Shown here one piece after another: positions 1 to 6,928 of a stretch of 19,187 bases of DNA. The position numbers and the translations under genes were made by a program. The stretch comes from Firm-04 sp045642925. Its GTDB lineage: Bacteria; Bacillota; Clostridia; Oscillospirales; Ruminococcaceae. Each line of letters opens with the position of its first letter. Positions within the stretch are counted from its first letter, which is position 1. The stretch spans positions 1 through 19,187 of the forward strand of contig JAZUJW010000109.1 in NCBI GenBank assembly GCA_045642925.1, written 5' to 3'. The notes below the pieces were generated by a model, which saw nothing but the letters and a program-made list of their open reading frames with translations, was not told the DNA's origin and did no database searches.

Positions 1-108
1 TCAGCCTGATTCTAAAGTATATTGCAAGACTGGTTCCTGAAGGATCGCTGGGTCCGCAGTAAAACGATCAGCGGGGACGAAAGTCTGCCATCAAAGGAGG
101 AATATATC

Positions 109-381
109 ATGCAAACATACGCGATCACTTATGTAAAAAAACTGGACATCAACAAATTTACCGATGAAATGCCTGTCGGCGAGATCGAGGCAGATCTGCT
201 CGGAACGGCAAAGCGTACTGCGAGCGAGTACCTCAACAACTGGCTGATTGACAAAAAGCTGAAAGTCCGCAACAAGACGGAATGGGTAAAGGATATCAAG
301 CGCGGCGGTCAGACCCGTGAGTACATGGTATCCGAAGGTGACACACCCGCTAAGCTGATTTTCATTCTCCGCGAAGTTTAA
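109..381 (+). CDS. Small protein of unknown function (90 aa)
   Basis: The ATG at 109 is chosen because a perfect AAAGGAGG lies about 8 bases upstream; the frame stays open further 5' but without a comparable ribosome binding site. The 90-residue product is soluble and charged, with no signal peptide, membrane segment or metal-binding motif that I can see. It begins with a short beta-like stretch (MQTYAITYVKKL), has an Asp/Glu-rich middle, and then a basic half with WLIDKKLKVRNKTEWVKDIKR and a hydrophobic end (AKLIFILREV). I do not recognise the family. It stands alone, about 800 bases before the str operon, and is closed by its own intrinsic terminator at 389-424. The 108 bases upstream may be a leader: they contain a small GGAC-GAAA-GTCT tetraloop hairpin near 76-87, but the window edge hides any promoter. 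Confidence 0.8.
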   Translation: MQTYAITYVKKLDINKFTDEMPVGEIEADLLGTAKRTASEYLNNWLIDKKLKVRNKTEWVKDIKRGGQTREYMVSEGDTPAKLIFILREV

Positions 382-388
382 GGAAAAG

Positions 389-424
389 AAAACCTGCCGT
401 TCACACAGAGCGGCAGGTTTTTTG
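389..424. terminator. Bidirectional intrinsic terminator
   Basis: A perfect 9-bp stem (AACCTGCCG 391-399 with CGGCAGGTT 411-419) encloses an 11-base loop. A T-run follows on the + strand, and the A-rich stretch before it gives a T-rich tail on the - strand. It begins 8 bases after the stop of the 90-residue gene. It can also end transcripts arriving from the convergent lipoprotein gene. Confidence 0.85.
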
Positions 425-461
425 TTTGTAGATAAAAGTTGTATCTGCGATGCATTTATAA

Positions 462-576
462 TGGAGCGCTGCTCCAAACCTCGCCAAAGGGTATGAAATA
501 CCCTTTGGAATCCCATGACAGAATTGTATGGCATTCCGTGGGAACGTAGCAGGCAGTATCAAAAGATACTGCCTGC
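462..576. repeat. Run of four tandem hairpins
   Basis: Four inverted repeats stand almost end to end. TGGAGC 462-467 pairs with GCTCCA 471-476. An 11-bp perfect stem runs 484-494 with 498-508 around a GAA loop. A 10-bp stem with one mismatch runs 507-516 with 528-537. A perfect 12-bp stem runs 549-560 with 565-576 around AAAA. None has a clear T-run on either strand, so they are not typical intrinsic terminators. They lie just beyond the stop codon of the reverse-strand lipoprotein gene and would form its 3' untranslated region, unless they are a small palindromic repeat element. Confidence 0.75.
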
Positions 577-581
577 TGATA

Positions 582-860
582 TTAGTTCTTTACAATAGTG
601 CATAACTTTTTCTTTTCATTCGTAATGGTGATGGTGTAAGAATCTGCGCTCGCATCCTGACAATAATAGACGTTGCCGGATTTAGAATAGACTCCCGCGG
701 CTCCATCATATTTGCCGCCGTCGATGGAAAAAAGGTTCTGATACTGATTGAAAGTGACGGTTGCATTCCCGTCTGAGTAGCCGCCGCAACCTGTCAAAGA
801 TACAGCTGCCGTGGCGCACAATAACAATGCACCAAAGATTCTTTTCATAGATTTTTTCAT
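582..860 (-). CDS. Small secreted lipoprotein, function unknown (92 aa)
   Basis: The first 25 residues form a lipoprotein signal peptide: a basic start (KKSMKR), a hydrophobic stretch (IFGALLLCATAAVS) and the lipobox L-T-G-C with the lipidated cysteine at residue 25. The mature part would be about 68 residues, Gly/Tyr/Asn-rich at first, with two further cysteines (C67 and C87) that could form a disulfide outside the cell. No catalytic motif is visible and I do not recognise the family. The ATG at 858-860 is supported by GAGGG 8 bases upstream on this strand; Met5 is a poorer alternative because it would shorten the basic region. The gene has its own consensus promoter with an inverted repeat at the start point, so it appears to be a singly transcribed, regulated gene. 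Confidence 0.85.
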   Translation of the reverse strand: MKKSMKRIFGALLLCATAAVSLTGCGGYSDGNATVTFNQYQNLFSIDGGKYDGAAGVYSKSGNVYYCQDASADSYTITITNEKKKLCTIVKN

Positions 861-885
861 TTCAAAATCCCTCTTTCAGTAATTT

Positions 886-910
886 GATACAGGAACAGAT
901 ATCCTGTATC
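886..910 (-). promoter_or_regulatory. Inverted repeat at the lipoprotein transcription start
   Basis: GATACAGGA (886-894) and TCCTGTATC (902-910) are perfect 9-bp arms around 7 bases. The expected start point, about 7 bases past the -10 box, falls at about 907, inside the repeat. That placement suits a repressor operator better than an RNA hairpin, because the transcript would contain only part of one arm. The regulator is unknown. Confidence 0.55.
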
Positions 911-913
911 CTA

Positions 914-942
914 AGTATAACAGCGAAAATGAAAATTGTCAA
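914..942 (-). promoter_or_regulatory. Sigma-A-type promoter of the lipoprotein gene
   Basis: Read on the - strand, TTGACA (942-937) and TATACT (919-914) are separated by exactly 17 bases, close to the sigma-70/sigma-A consensus. The 170 bases between this promoter and the rpsL promoter (943-1112) are AT-rich, and I see no gene or clear signal in them. Confidence 0.8.
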
Positions 943-1112
943 TACATTTAATACAGATAAATAGTAATATTAGTTACATTTATAATTGTTAAAGGATTTT
1001 TATGACGCAAACAGCGAAATTCACGAATGCCAAATGCAATAATGTCAAAATAAGCAAAACATCAGAGAAACAGAATCCCATTTTATGCAAACGGGAGAAA
1101 TTTTCCACGCTA

Positions 1113-1141
1113 TTGACTTTTGCACGAAATATCGGTATAAT
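1113..1141 (+). promoter_or_regulatory. Promoter of the str operon
   Basis: TTGACT (1113-1118) and TATAAT (1136-1141) are separated by 17 bases. The expected start is near 1148, giving a leader of about 45 bases before rpsL. A strong near-consensus promoter fits ribosomal protein and translation factor genes, and shows that this operon need not be read from an upstream rpoBC unit. Confidence 0.88.
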
Positions 1142-1193
1142 ATTAGGGTATGCGAATGACCGCATATGATATTAATTAAGAAGGAGGAAAACT

Positions 1194-1616
1194 ATGCCAA
1201 CCTTTAACCAGCTCGTTCGTAAGGGCAGAAGCACTCTGGCTGAGAAGTCTACGGCACCTGCACTTCAGAAAGGCTACAATGCACAGAAGAAGTCCCAGAT
1301 TGACCTCAGCTCTCCCCAGAAGCGTGGTGTTTGCACCGCTGTCAAGACCGCTACCCCGAAAAAGCCGAACTCTGCTATGCGTAAGATCGCAAGAGTCCGT
1401 CTGACCAACGGTTATGAAGTAACTGCTTACATTCCCGGTATTGGTCACAATCTTCAGGAGCACAGCGTCGTTCTGATTCGCGGCGGACGTGTCAAGGACC
1501 TCCCTGGTGTTCGTTACCACATCATCCGTGGTACCCTCGATGCACAGGGCGTCAACGGTCGTCTGCAGGCTCGTTCCAAGTACGGTGCAAAGCGTCCGAA
1601 GGCAGGAAAGAAGTAA
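1194..1616 (+). CDS. rpsL: 30S ribosomal protein S12
   Basis: S12 sits at the decoding centre of the 30S subunit and helps monitor codon-anticodon fit. The 140-residue product has the full S12 signature: TPKKPNSAMRK (residues 54-64) and GHNLQEHSVVLIRGGRVKDLPGVRYH (84-109). Lys56 and Lys101 correspond to the lysines (E. coli K42 and K87) whose change gives streptomycin resistance; both are the wild-type residue here. Asp102 is the aspartate that can be methylthiolated in some bacteria. About 14 extra residues around 27-43 relative to the E. coli form match the longer Gram-positive version. AGGAGGA lies 7 bases before the ATG. It is the first gene of rpsL-rpsG-fusA-tuf. Confidence 0.98.
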   Translation: MPTFNQLVRKGRSTLAEKSTAPALQKGYNAQKKSQIDLSSPQKRGVCTAVKTATPKKPNSAMRKIARVRLTNGYEVTAYIPGIGHNLQEHSVVLIRGGRVKDLPGVRYHIIRGTLDAQGVNGRLQARSKYGAKRPKAGKK

Positions 1617-1646
1617 TCTTTTCCGCAAAACATTTAAGCATTTACC

Positions 1647-1740
1647 CCACAAGGCTCTTGTGGATTTGATATATAGCATATACATAATTGTCGATGCTGT
1701 ATCTGTCTGCATGGCCAAACACAGTTCACACATAACTGTG
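1647..1740 (+). promoter_or_regulatory. Two hairpins in the rpsL-rpsG intercistronic RNA
   Basis: The 165-base gap between rpsL and rpsG holds two perfect 7-bp stems: CCACAAG 1647-1653 with CTTGTGG 1657-1663, and CACAGTT 1720-1726 with AACTGTG 1734-1740. Neither is followed by a T-run, so transcription should continue into rpsG. In E. coli, S7 binds the rpsL-rpsG intercistronic RNA to repress its own operon. Whether this region does the same here is an inference from position only. Confidence 0.5.
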
Positions 1741-1781
1741 AGTACCTGTGATTTCATTCTATCATGAAGGAGGGAAGCGAG

Positions 1782-2252
1782 ATGCCAAGAAGAGGCAGTA
1801 TCGCAAAGCGTGACGTTCTGGAAGATCCGATGTATCATTCCAAGCTCGTAACACGGCTTATCAACAACATCATGCTCGACGGTAAGAAGGGTGTCGCTCA
1901 GAAGATTGTTTACGACGCATTCGATAACGTCAAGGAAAAGACCGAGAGAGAACCCCTCGAGGTTTTTGAGCAGGCAATGGAAAATATCATGCCGCTGCTC
2001 GAAGTTAAGGCTCGCCGTATGGGCGGTGCAACCTATCAGGTTCCGATGGAGGTTCGCCCGGAGCGTCGCCAGACACTGGGCCTGCGCTGGATCACCAAGT
2101 ATTCCAGACTGCGCAGCGAAAAGACCATGAAGGAGCGCCTTGCAGGCGAAATTCTGGATGCTATCAACGGCACGGGCGGCGCTTGCAAAAAGCGTGAGGA
2201 CACACACAAGATGGCAGAGGCAAACAAGGCTTTTGCACATTACCGTTGGTAA
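1782..2252 (+). CDS. rpsG: 30S ribosomal protein S7
   Basis: S7 binds the 3' major domain of 16S rRNA, starts assembly of the 30S head and lines the E site. The start at 1782 gives MPRRGSIAKRDVLEDP and 156 residues, the usual length. An in-frame ATG 18 bases upstream (1764) overlaps the AAGGAGGGA that serves the real start, so it is rejected. Typical S7 stretches include MLDGKKGVAQKIVYDAF, the GGATYQVPMEV segment that forms the beta-hairpin, and the end HKMAEANKAFAHYRW. It lies 165 bases after rpsL and 97 before fusA. I see no terminator in the rpsG-fusA gap, so the three genes are probably co-transcribed. Confidence 0.97.
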   Translation: MPRRGSIAKRDVLEDPMYHSKLVTRLINNIMLDGKKGVAQKIVYDAFDNVKEKTEREPLEVFEQAMENIMPLLEVKARRMGGATYQVPMEVRPERRQTLGLRWITKYSRLRSEKTMKERLAGEILDAINGTGGACKKREDTHKMAEANKAFAHYRW

Positions 2253-2349
2253 TTCTCTTGGCAAGTTTCCGCAGCTTTTCTGTGGAAATGGCATCCTGAA
2301 GCATAAGCTTTGGAATGCTGCTTAGACGAATTGAATAGGAGGAAACCAA

Positions 2350-4434
2350 ATGCCAAGAGATTGTTCACTGGAAATGACCCGAAACATCGGCATTATGGCT
2401 CACATCGACGCTGGTAAGACAACAACCACTGAGCGTATCCTGTACTACACCGGTATCAACCATAAGATCGGCGAGACCCACGATGGTTCCGCTACCATGC
2501 ACTGGATGGAGCAGGAGCAGGAGCGTGGTATCACAATCACCTCCGCTGCAACCACCGCTTACTGGAAAGAGCATCGTGTCAATATCATTGATACCCCTGG
2601 TCACGTTGACTTTACCGTTGAAGTTGAGCGTTCTCTGCGTGTTCTGGACGGTTCTGTTACCGTTCTGTGCGCAAAGGGCGGCGTTGAGCCTCAGTCCGAA
2701 ACTGTTTGGCGTCAGGCTGACAAGTACAAGGTACCGCGTATGGTCTACGTCAACAAGATGGACATCATGGGCGCAGACTTCTATCGTGTCGTTGACATGA
2801 TGAAGGACCGCCTCAAGTGTAATGCCGTTCCGATTCAGCTCCCGATCGGTGCTGAAACCTTCTTCAAGGGCATCATTGACCTGCTCGAGATGAAGGCATA
2901 TGTCTACTACGATGATCTGGGAAAGGATATCCGCGTTGAGGAGATCCCCCACGATATGGTAGATAAGGCAGAGGAATACCGTGCAGCTCTTGTCGAGTCC
3001 GTTGCAGAACTCGATGAGGAACTGATGGAAAAGTACCTCGCTGAAGAAGAAATCTCCATCGAGGAAATGAAGAGAGTCATCCGCAAGGCTACCATCGCAA
3101 ACGAGATGGTTCCTGTTGTCTGCGGTACCTCTTACAAGAACAAGGGCGTTCAGAAGCTTCTGGATGCAGTTGTTGACTATATGCCCTCTCCGCTTGACGT
3201 TCCGGCAATCAAGGGTGTCAACCCTGATACCGACGAGGAGGAGGAGCGTCCTTCTTCCGACAACGAGCCGTTCTCCGCTCTTGCATTCAAGATCGCACCC
3301 GACCCGTTTGTTGGTAAACTGTGCTACTTCCGTGTATATTCCGGTAAGGTAGATGCTGGTACCACTGTACTGAACGCCTGCAAGAAGCAGCGTGAGCGTA
3401 TGGGTCGTATCCTGCAGATGCACTCCAACCACCGTAAGGACATCGATACCATCTATGCTGGTGATATCGCTGCTGTTATCGGTGTCAAGTGCACCACCAC
3501 CGGTGATACGCTCTGTGACGAGAATCACCCGATCATCCTCGAATCCATGGAATTCCCGGATCCGGTTATCAACCTTGCAATCGAGCCGAAGACCAAGGCT
3601 GGTCAGGAGAAGATGGGCATCGCCCTCTCCAAGCTGGCTGAAGAAGACCCGACCTTCCGTACATGGACAGACCACGAAACTGGTCAGACCATTATCGCAG
3701 GTATGGGCGAACTGCACCTTGAAATTATCGTTGACCGTTTGCTCCGCGAATTCAAAGTCGAAGCAAATGTCGGCGCTCCGCAGGTTTCTTACAAGGAAAC
3801 CATTCGCAAGAAGGTCGATACCGAGTACAAGCATAAGAAGCAGACCGGTGGTACAGGTCAGTACGGTCATGTAAAGATCACCGTAGTGCCGAACGAGCCG
3901 GGCGCTGGTTATGAATTTGTCAATGCAATCGTCGGCGGTGCAATTCCGAAGGAATACATCCCGGCTGTTGATGCAGGTATCAAGAGTGCTATGGCAGCCG
4001 GTACGGTTGCAGGTTATCAGGTTGTTGACGTGAAGGTCACCCTCTGGGATGGTTCTTATCACGAAGTCGACTCCTCTGAAATGGCATTCAAGATCGCTGG
4101 TTCCATGGCATTCAAGCAGGCAATGCGTCAGGCAGATCCTGTGCTGCTGGAACCGCTCATGAAGGTATCCGTATTTGTACCTGAACAGTACATGGGCGAT
4201 ATCTTCGGTGACCTGAACGGCCGTCGTGGTCAGATTCAGGGTCAGGAAGTACACAATGGTGTATCTCAGATCGATGCACTTGTTCCGCTGAGCAATATGT
4301 TCGGCTATGCAAGTGACCTGCGTTCCCGTTCTCAGGGTCGTGGTAACTACACCATGGAACCGCACAGCTTTGCAGAAGTTCCGAAGTCCATCGCTGATAA
4401 GATCAAGACCGAGCGCGGTCACAACGATGACTAA
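2350..4434 (+). CDS. fusA: Translation elongation factor G
   Basis: EF-G is the GTPase that drives tRNA-mRNA translocation and, with RRF, ribosome recycling. The 694-residue length is normal. The G domain shows the P-loop AHIDAGKTT (17-25), RGITI in switch I (59-63), DTPGH (81-85) with catalytic His85, and NKMD (135-138). Domain IV carries the tip loop TGGTGQYGH (499-507), which enters the A-site decoding region. The presence of NKMD, the full domain IV and a place in the str operon argue for canonical EF-G rather than a TetM-like or EF-G2 paralogue. AGGAGGA lies 7 bases before the ATG. Codon use is strongly biased, as expected for an abundant protein. Confidence 0.98.
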   Translation: MPRDCSLEMTRNIGIMAHIDAGKTTTTERILYYTGINHKIGETHDGSATMHWMEQEQERGITITSAATTAYWKEHRVNIIDTPGHVDFTVEVERSLRVLDGSVTVLCAKGGVEPQSETVWRQADKYKVPRMVYVNKMDIMGADFYRVVDMMKDRLKCNAVPIQLPIGAETFFKGIIDLLEMKAYVYYDDLGKDIRVEEIPHDMVDKAEEYRAALVESVAELDEELMEKYLAEEEISIEEMKRVIRKATIANEMVPVVCGTSYKNKGVQKLLDAVVDYMPSPLDVPAIKGVNPDTDEEEERPSSDNEPFSALAFKIAPDPFVGKLCYFRVYSGKVDAGTTVLNACKKQRERMGRILQMHSNHRKDIDTIYAGDIAAVIGVKCTTTGDTLCDENHPIILESMEFPDPVINLAIEPKTKAGQEKMGIALSKLAEEDPTFRTWTDHETGQTIIAGMGELHLEIIVDRLLREFKVEANVGAPQVSYKETIRKKVDTEYKHKKQTGGTGQYGHVKITVVPNEPGAGYEFVNAIVGGAIPKEYIPAVDAGIKSAMAAGTVAGYQVVDVKVTLWDGSYHEVDSSEMAFKIAGSMAFKQAMRQADPVLLEPLMKVSVFVPEQYMGDIFGDLNGRRGQIQGQEVHNGVSQIDALVPLSNMFGYASDLRSRSQGRGNYTMEPHSFAEVPKSIADKIKTERGHNDD

Positions 4435-4468
4435 TTCCTGAGCTACAAAGATTTTTTCTTCGAAAATT

Positions 4469-4519
4469 ACGCTGCTGTGCTGTTTTCAAGCACAGTGCGT
4501 GATTTTTGGAAGTTTTTTT
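4469..4519 (+). terminator. Terminator-like hairpin after fusA
   Basis: CTGTGCT (4475-4481) pairs with AGCACAG (4489-4495). The stem is extended below a small internal loop by ACGC (4469-4472) and GCGT (4497-4500). It is followed by two T-runs (4503-4507 and 4513-4519). It probably ends or thins transcription from the rpsL promoter just before the separate tuf promoter. Confidence 0.6.
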
Positions 4520-4529
4520 GAAAAAACAC

Positions 4530-4558
4530 TTGCATTTTTCTGTAAAATCTGGTAGAAT
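4530..4558 (+). promoter_or_regulatory. Independent promoter of tuf
   Basis: TTGCAT (4530-4535) and TAGAAT (4553-4558) are separated by 17 bases. The expected start near 4565 gives a leader of about 78 bases. Together with the hairpin just upstream, this allows EF-Tu to be made in excess over EF-G, as cells require. Confidence 0.75.
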
Positions 4559-4642
4559 ATTGATGTCGGGTCTTTGTCGTTTCCTGATAATGACCGCAAC
4601 CAATATTTTTCCGACAAGTATGATTATTAGGAGGAGATTCCA

Positions 4643-5848
4643 ATGGCAAAAGCACATTTCGAACGTACGAAACCCCATGTAAACATCGGTACCATCGGTC
4701 ACGTTGACCACGGCAAGACCACCACTACTGCCGCAATCACAAAGTATCTGGCAATGAAGGGTCAGGCTAAGTTTGAGGACTATTCCATGATCGATAAAGC
4801 TCCTGAAGAGCGCGAGCGTGGTATTACAATCAACACTGCACACGTTGAGTATGAGACTGACGCACGTCACTATGCTCACGTTGACTGCCCTGGTCACGCT
4901 GACTATATTAAGAACATGATCACCGGTGCTGCACAGATGGACGGCGCTATTCTGGTCGTTGCTGCTTCCGATGGTCCTATGGCTCAAACCAAAGAGCACA
5001 TCCTGCTGGCTCGTCAGGTAGGCGTTCCTGCAATCGTTGTTTTCATGAACAAGACTGACCTGGTTGATGACGAAGAGCTGATCGACCTCGTTGAAATGGA
5101 CATCCGTGACACCCTGAGCAAGTACGAATTCCCTGGCGATGATATTCCTATCATCAAGGGTTCTGCTTTCCAGGCTCTGGATTCCAAGTCTGAGGATCCT
5201 AACGATCCTGTTTACGCTTGCATTCAGGAACTGATGGATGCAGTTGACTCCTACATTCCTACTCCTGACCGTAAGGCTGACCTGCCTTTCCTGATGCCTG
5301 TTGAAGATACTATGACCATTTCCGGTCGTGGTACTGTTGCAACCGGCCGTGTAGAGCGTGGTCAGGTTAAGGTTGGCGATACCGTTGAAATCGTTGGTCT
5401 GAAGGAAGAAAAGGGTTCCACCGTTGTTACTGGTCTGGAAATGTTCCGCAAGACTCTGGACTATGCAGAAGCTGGTGACAACATCGGTGCACTGCTCCGT
5501 GGTATTGCACGTAAGGACATCGAAAGAGGTCAGGTTCTGTGCAAGCCGGGCTCCATTCAGCCTCACACCAAGTTTGTTGGTCAGGTTTACGTTCTGAAGA
5601 AGGAAGAGGGCGGCCGTCATAAGCCTTTCTTCACCAACTACAGACCGCAGTTCTATTTCCGTACAACTGACGTTACCGGTATCATCACTCTGCCGGAAGG
5701 CGTTCAGATGTGCAACCCTGGCGACAACATCGAGATCAATGTTGAGCTGATCACCCCGATCGCTATTGAAAAGGGTCTGCGTTTTGCTATCCGTGAAGGT
5801 GGTAAGACCGTCGGTTCCGGCGTTGTTTCTGAGATCGCTGCTGAGTAA
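4643..5848 (+). CDS. tuf: Translation elongation factor Tu
   Basis: EF-Tu carries aminoacyl-tRNA to the ribosomal A site as a ternary complex with GTP. The 401-residue product has the P-loop GHVDHGKT (19-26), RGITI (59-63), DCPGH (81-85) with catalytic His85, and NKTD (136-139). Domains 2 and 3 follow, with the usual GRGTVATGRVERG and the C-terminal FAIREGGKTVGSGVV. The G5 element reads SAF (174-176), where SAL is common; this is a mild variation with no obvious effect. AGGAGGA lies 7 bases before the ATG. It is the last gene of the str operon but has its own promoter and a strong terminator, so it can also be a single-gene transcript. Confidence 0.98.
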   Translation: MAKAHFERTKPHVNIGTIGHVDHGKTTTTAAITKYLAMKGQAKFEDYSMIDKAPEERERGITINTAHVEYETDARHYAHVDCPGHADYIKNMITGAAQMDGAILVVAASDGPMAQTKEHILLARQVGVPAIVVFMNKTDLVDDEELIDLVEMDIRDTLSKYEFPGDDIPIIKGSAFQALDSKSEDPNDPVYACIQELMDAVDSYIPTPDRKADLPFLMPVEDTMTISGRGTVATGRVERGQVKVGDTVEIVGLKEEKGSTVVTGLEMFRKTLDYAEAGDNIGALLRGIARKDIERGQVLCKPGSIQPHTKFVGQVYVLKKEEGGRHKPFFTNYRPQFYFRTTDVTGIITLPEGVQMCNPGDNIEINVELITPIAIEKGLRFAIREGGKTVGSGVVSEIAAE

Positions 5849-5862
5849 TTTGTACGTTCGAG

Positions 5863-5896
5863 GATGCTGTGTTCGAAAGAGCACAGCATCTTTTTT
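5863..5896 (+). terminator. Intrinsic terminator of tuf
   Basis: GATGCTGTG (5863-5871) and CACAGCATC (5882-5890) form a perfect 9-bp stem with a 10-base loop, followed at once by six Ts. It lies 14 bases after the tuf stop codon. Confidence 0.93.
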
Positions 5897-5966
5897 GTAC
5901 ACAAAAGGTAATGCAGTGCCTCATCATGAGAATTTCAAAGGGAAAGTTTCAACGTGACTATCCGAT

Positions 5967-6048
5967 TATGCACGCGAAGCGAGATCAAAGTTTTGCGGGG
6001 GCTTTTGAAAAAGCCCCCGCAAAATTATAACTTCGCTTCGCTTGCATA
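5967..6048. repeat. Nested palindrome after tuf
   Basis: Outer arms of 16 bases (TATGCACGCGAAGCGA at 5967-5982 and its inverse at 6033-6048) differ at one base. They enclose a very strong inner hairpin, TTTTGCGGGGGCTTTT (5991-6006) with its perfect complement at 6009-6024. The inner hairpin ends in A and T runs on both sides, so it could terminate transcription in either direction between convergent tuf and the YxjI-like gene. The outer arm sequence recurs with one change at 15945-15960, after ftsW, so it belongs to a repeat family rather than to tuf alone. Confidence 0.8.
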
Positions 6049-6086
6049 GCAATTTTGATTCGGAAAAATTCCTTTTTGAATTTATA

Positions 6087-6167
6087 GGCAATACCGCACA
6101 AAGATGGTGGAAAATCTGCAAGTAGATGTGCCGCCAAGCCGTAAGGCGTGCTTGGTGCGGTGTTGCC
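6087..6167. mobile_element. 81-bp MITE-like element with terminal inverted repeats
   Basis: The ends GGCAATACCGCACAAAG (6087-6103) and the inverse of the last 17 bases (6151-6167) match at 15 of 17 positions. The element is flanked by TATA on both sides (6083-6086 and 6168-6171), which looks like a TA or TATA target-site duplication. A near-identical but opposite-facing copy of most of it lies at 19052-19119, and a collapsed version of the ends forms the hairpin at 15966-16000. It encodes nothing convincing. The size, terminal inverted repeats and target duplication fit a miniature element moved by a transposase elsewhere, or a dispersed intergenic palindrome. Confidence 0.7.
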
Positions 6168-6183
6168 TATATGATGCTCGTAT

Positions 6184-6669
6184 TTAGTTACTATTATTAT
6201 CAGCTTTCTCCAGTGTCGCATCAATTGCAAGTACAATGCCAACTGCCAATACCGGATTCACTTCCGGCGAAATATAGATTTCATATGAATCACCAAACGA
6301 AAAGATTTTCTTGCGCACACTCACCATCGGTGCACCCTGTTCGTCAGTCACTTCATAATTGTGTTCAAAAAAATTACCATTTACGTTCCATCCAATTGGC
6401 AGAATCGAATACTTTGGTTTCAGAAATGTGAATTCCTTCTTGATTTCAACAGTCGTACCGTCTGTCAATTCAAGAAAATACTTCGGCATAAACGAAAGTA
6501 ACTTTTCATGGAGAAATCCAACTTCTTGTTCCGCTGCATCAAAAATGTGCAGCTTCTTGCCAAACGAAAATACCTGTCCCTTGACAGTCATGTAAACTTG
6601 CTGGTTTTCATCGAAAATATTAAATTTATCTCCCCACGAGAAAACCTTCTGCTTCATGTATAAATTCAT
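6184..6669 (-). CDS. LURP-one-related (YxjI-like) family protein
   Basis: The 161-residue product matches the LURP-one-related/YxjI pattern, a small 12-strand barrel with a tubby-like fold. Repeated short strands of the type KQKVFSWGDKFNIFDENQ (6-23), GQVFSFGKKLHIFD (31-44) and RKKIFSFGDSYEIYI are typical, as is the hydrophobic C-terminal helix PVLAVGIVLAIDATLE. The biochemical role of bacterial members is not established. Membrane or lipid association has been suggested from the tubby-like fold, so only the family is assigned here. The ATG at 6667-6669 has AAAGGAAAGAG just upstream. It is transcribed alone from its own promoter, convergent with tuf and divergent from the dcw cluster. The conserved length suggests an intact gene. 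Confidence 0.85.
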   Translation of the reverse strand: MNLYMKQKVFSWGDKFNIFDENQQVYMTVKGQVFSFGKKLHIFDAAEQEVGFLHEKLLSFMPKYFLELTDGTTVEIKKEFTFLKPKYSILPIGWNVNGNFFEHNYEVTDEQGAPMVSVRKKIFSFGDSYEIYISPEVNPVLAVGIVLAIDATLEKADNNSN

Positions 6670-6724
6670 AATTCTCTTTCCTTTCTGAATGTATTCCTGT
6701 ACGATTCAGTCTTTCGACAGGCAT

Positions 6725-6754
6725 ATTATAACATAGTTAGGCTGATTTTGTCAA
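6725..6754 (-). promoter_or_regulatory. Promoter of the YxjI-like gene
   Basis: On the - strand, TTGACA (6754-6749) and TATAAT (6730-6725) are perfect consensus boxes with an 18-base spacer. The expected start near 6718 gives a leader of about 50 bases. Confidence 0.82.
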
Positions 6755-6928
6755 GTATTCATCATAAACCGACAAGAATTCTGTTTGATTTCTGAACACG
6801 AACAGGTCGAAAAATTGTTCGGAAAATCGTGATATTTAACATGGAAACGAATGGATGCTTATGCAATGTCACTAAAAACCTATATGCAGATTCTACGTAA
6901 GTTCCATATGAAAAATCTGGTTATCTTA

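Noticed and set aside
1..108. Possible riboswitch or structured leader before the 90-residue gene
   Set aside because: Only a GAAA-loop hairpin and a few short pairings are visible and the 5' part is cut by the window edge; no known class could be matched.
1176..5902. Very long open frames on the - strand opposite rpsL/rpsG, fusA and tuf (372, 685 and 499 codons)
   Set aside because: They lie wholly or mostly opposite highly biased, well-identified genes, lack ribosome binding sites and known motifs, and are a usual effect of strong codon bias.
5967..6167. CRISPR-like repeats
   Set aside because: The repeats are inverted and few, with no regular spacers and no cas genes.
5985..6242. 85-codon - strand frame, and the similar short frames at 6126 (+) and 19093 (-) sharing MCRQAVRRA
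   Set aside because: The shared peptide comes from translating the repeated DNA element, not from a conserved protein; the frame also overlaps the real YxjI-like gene.
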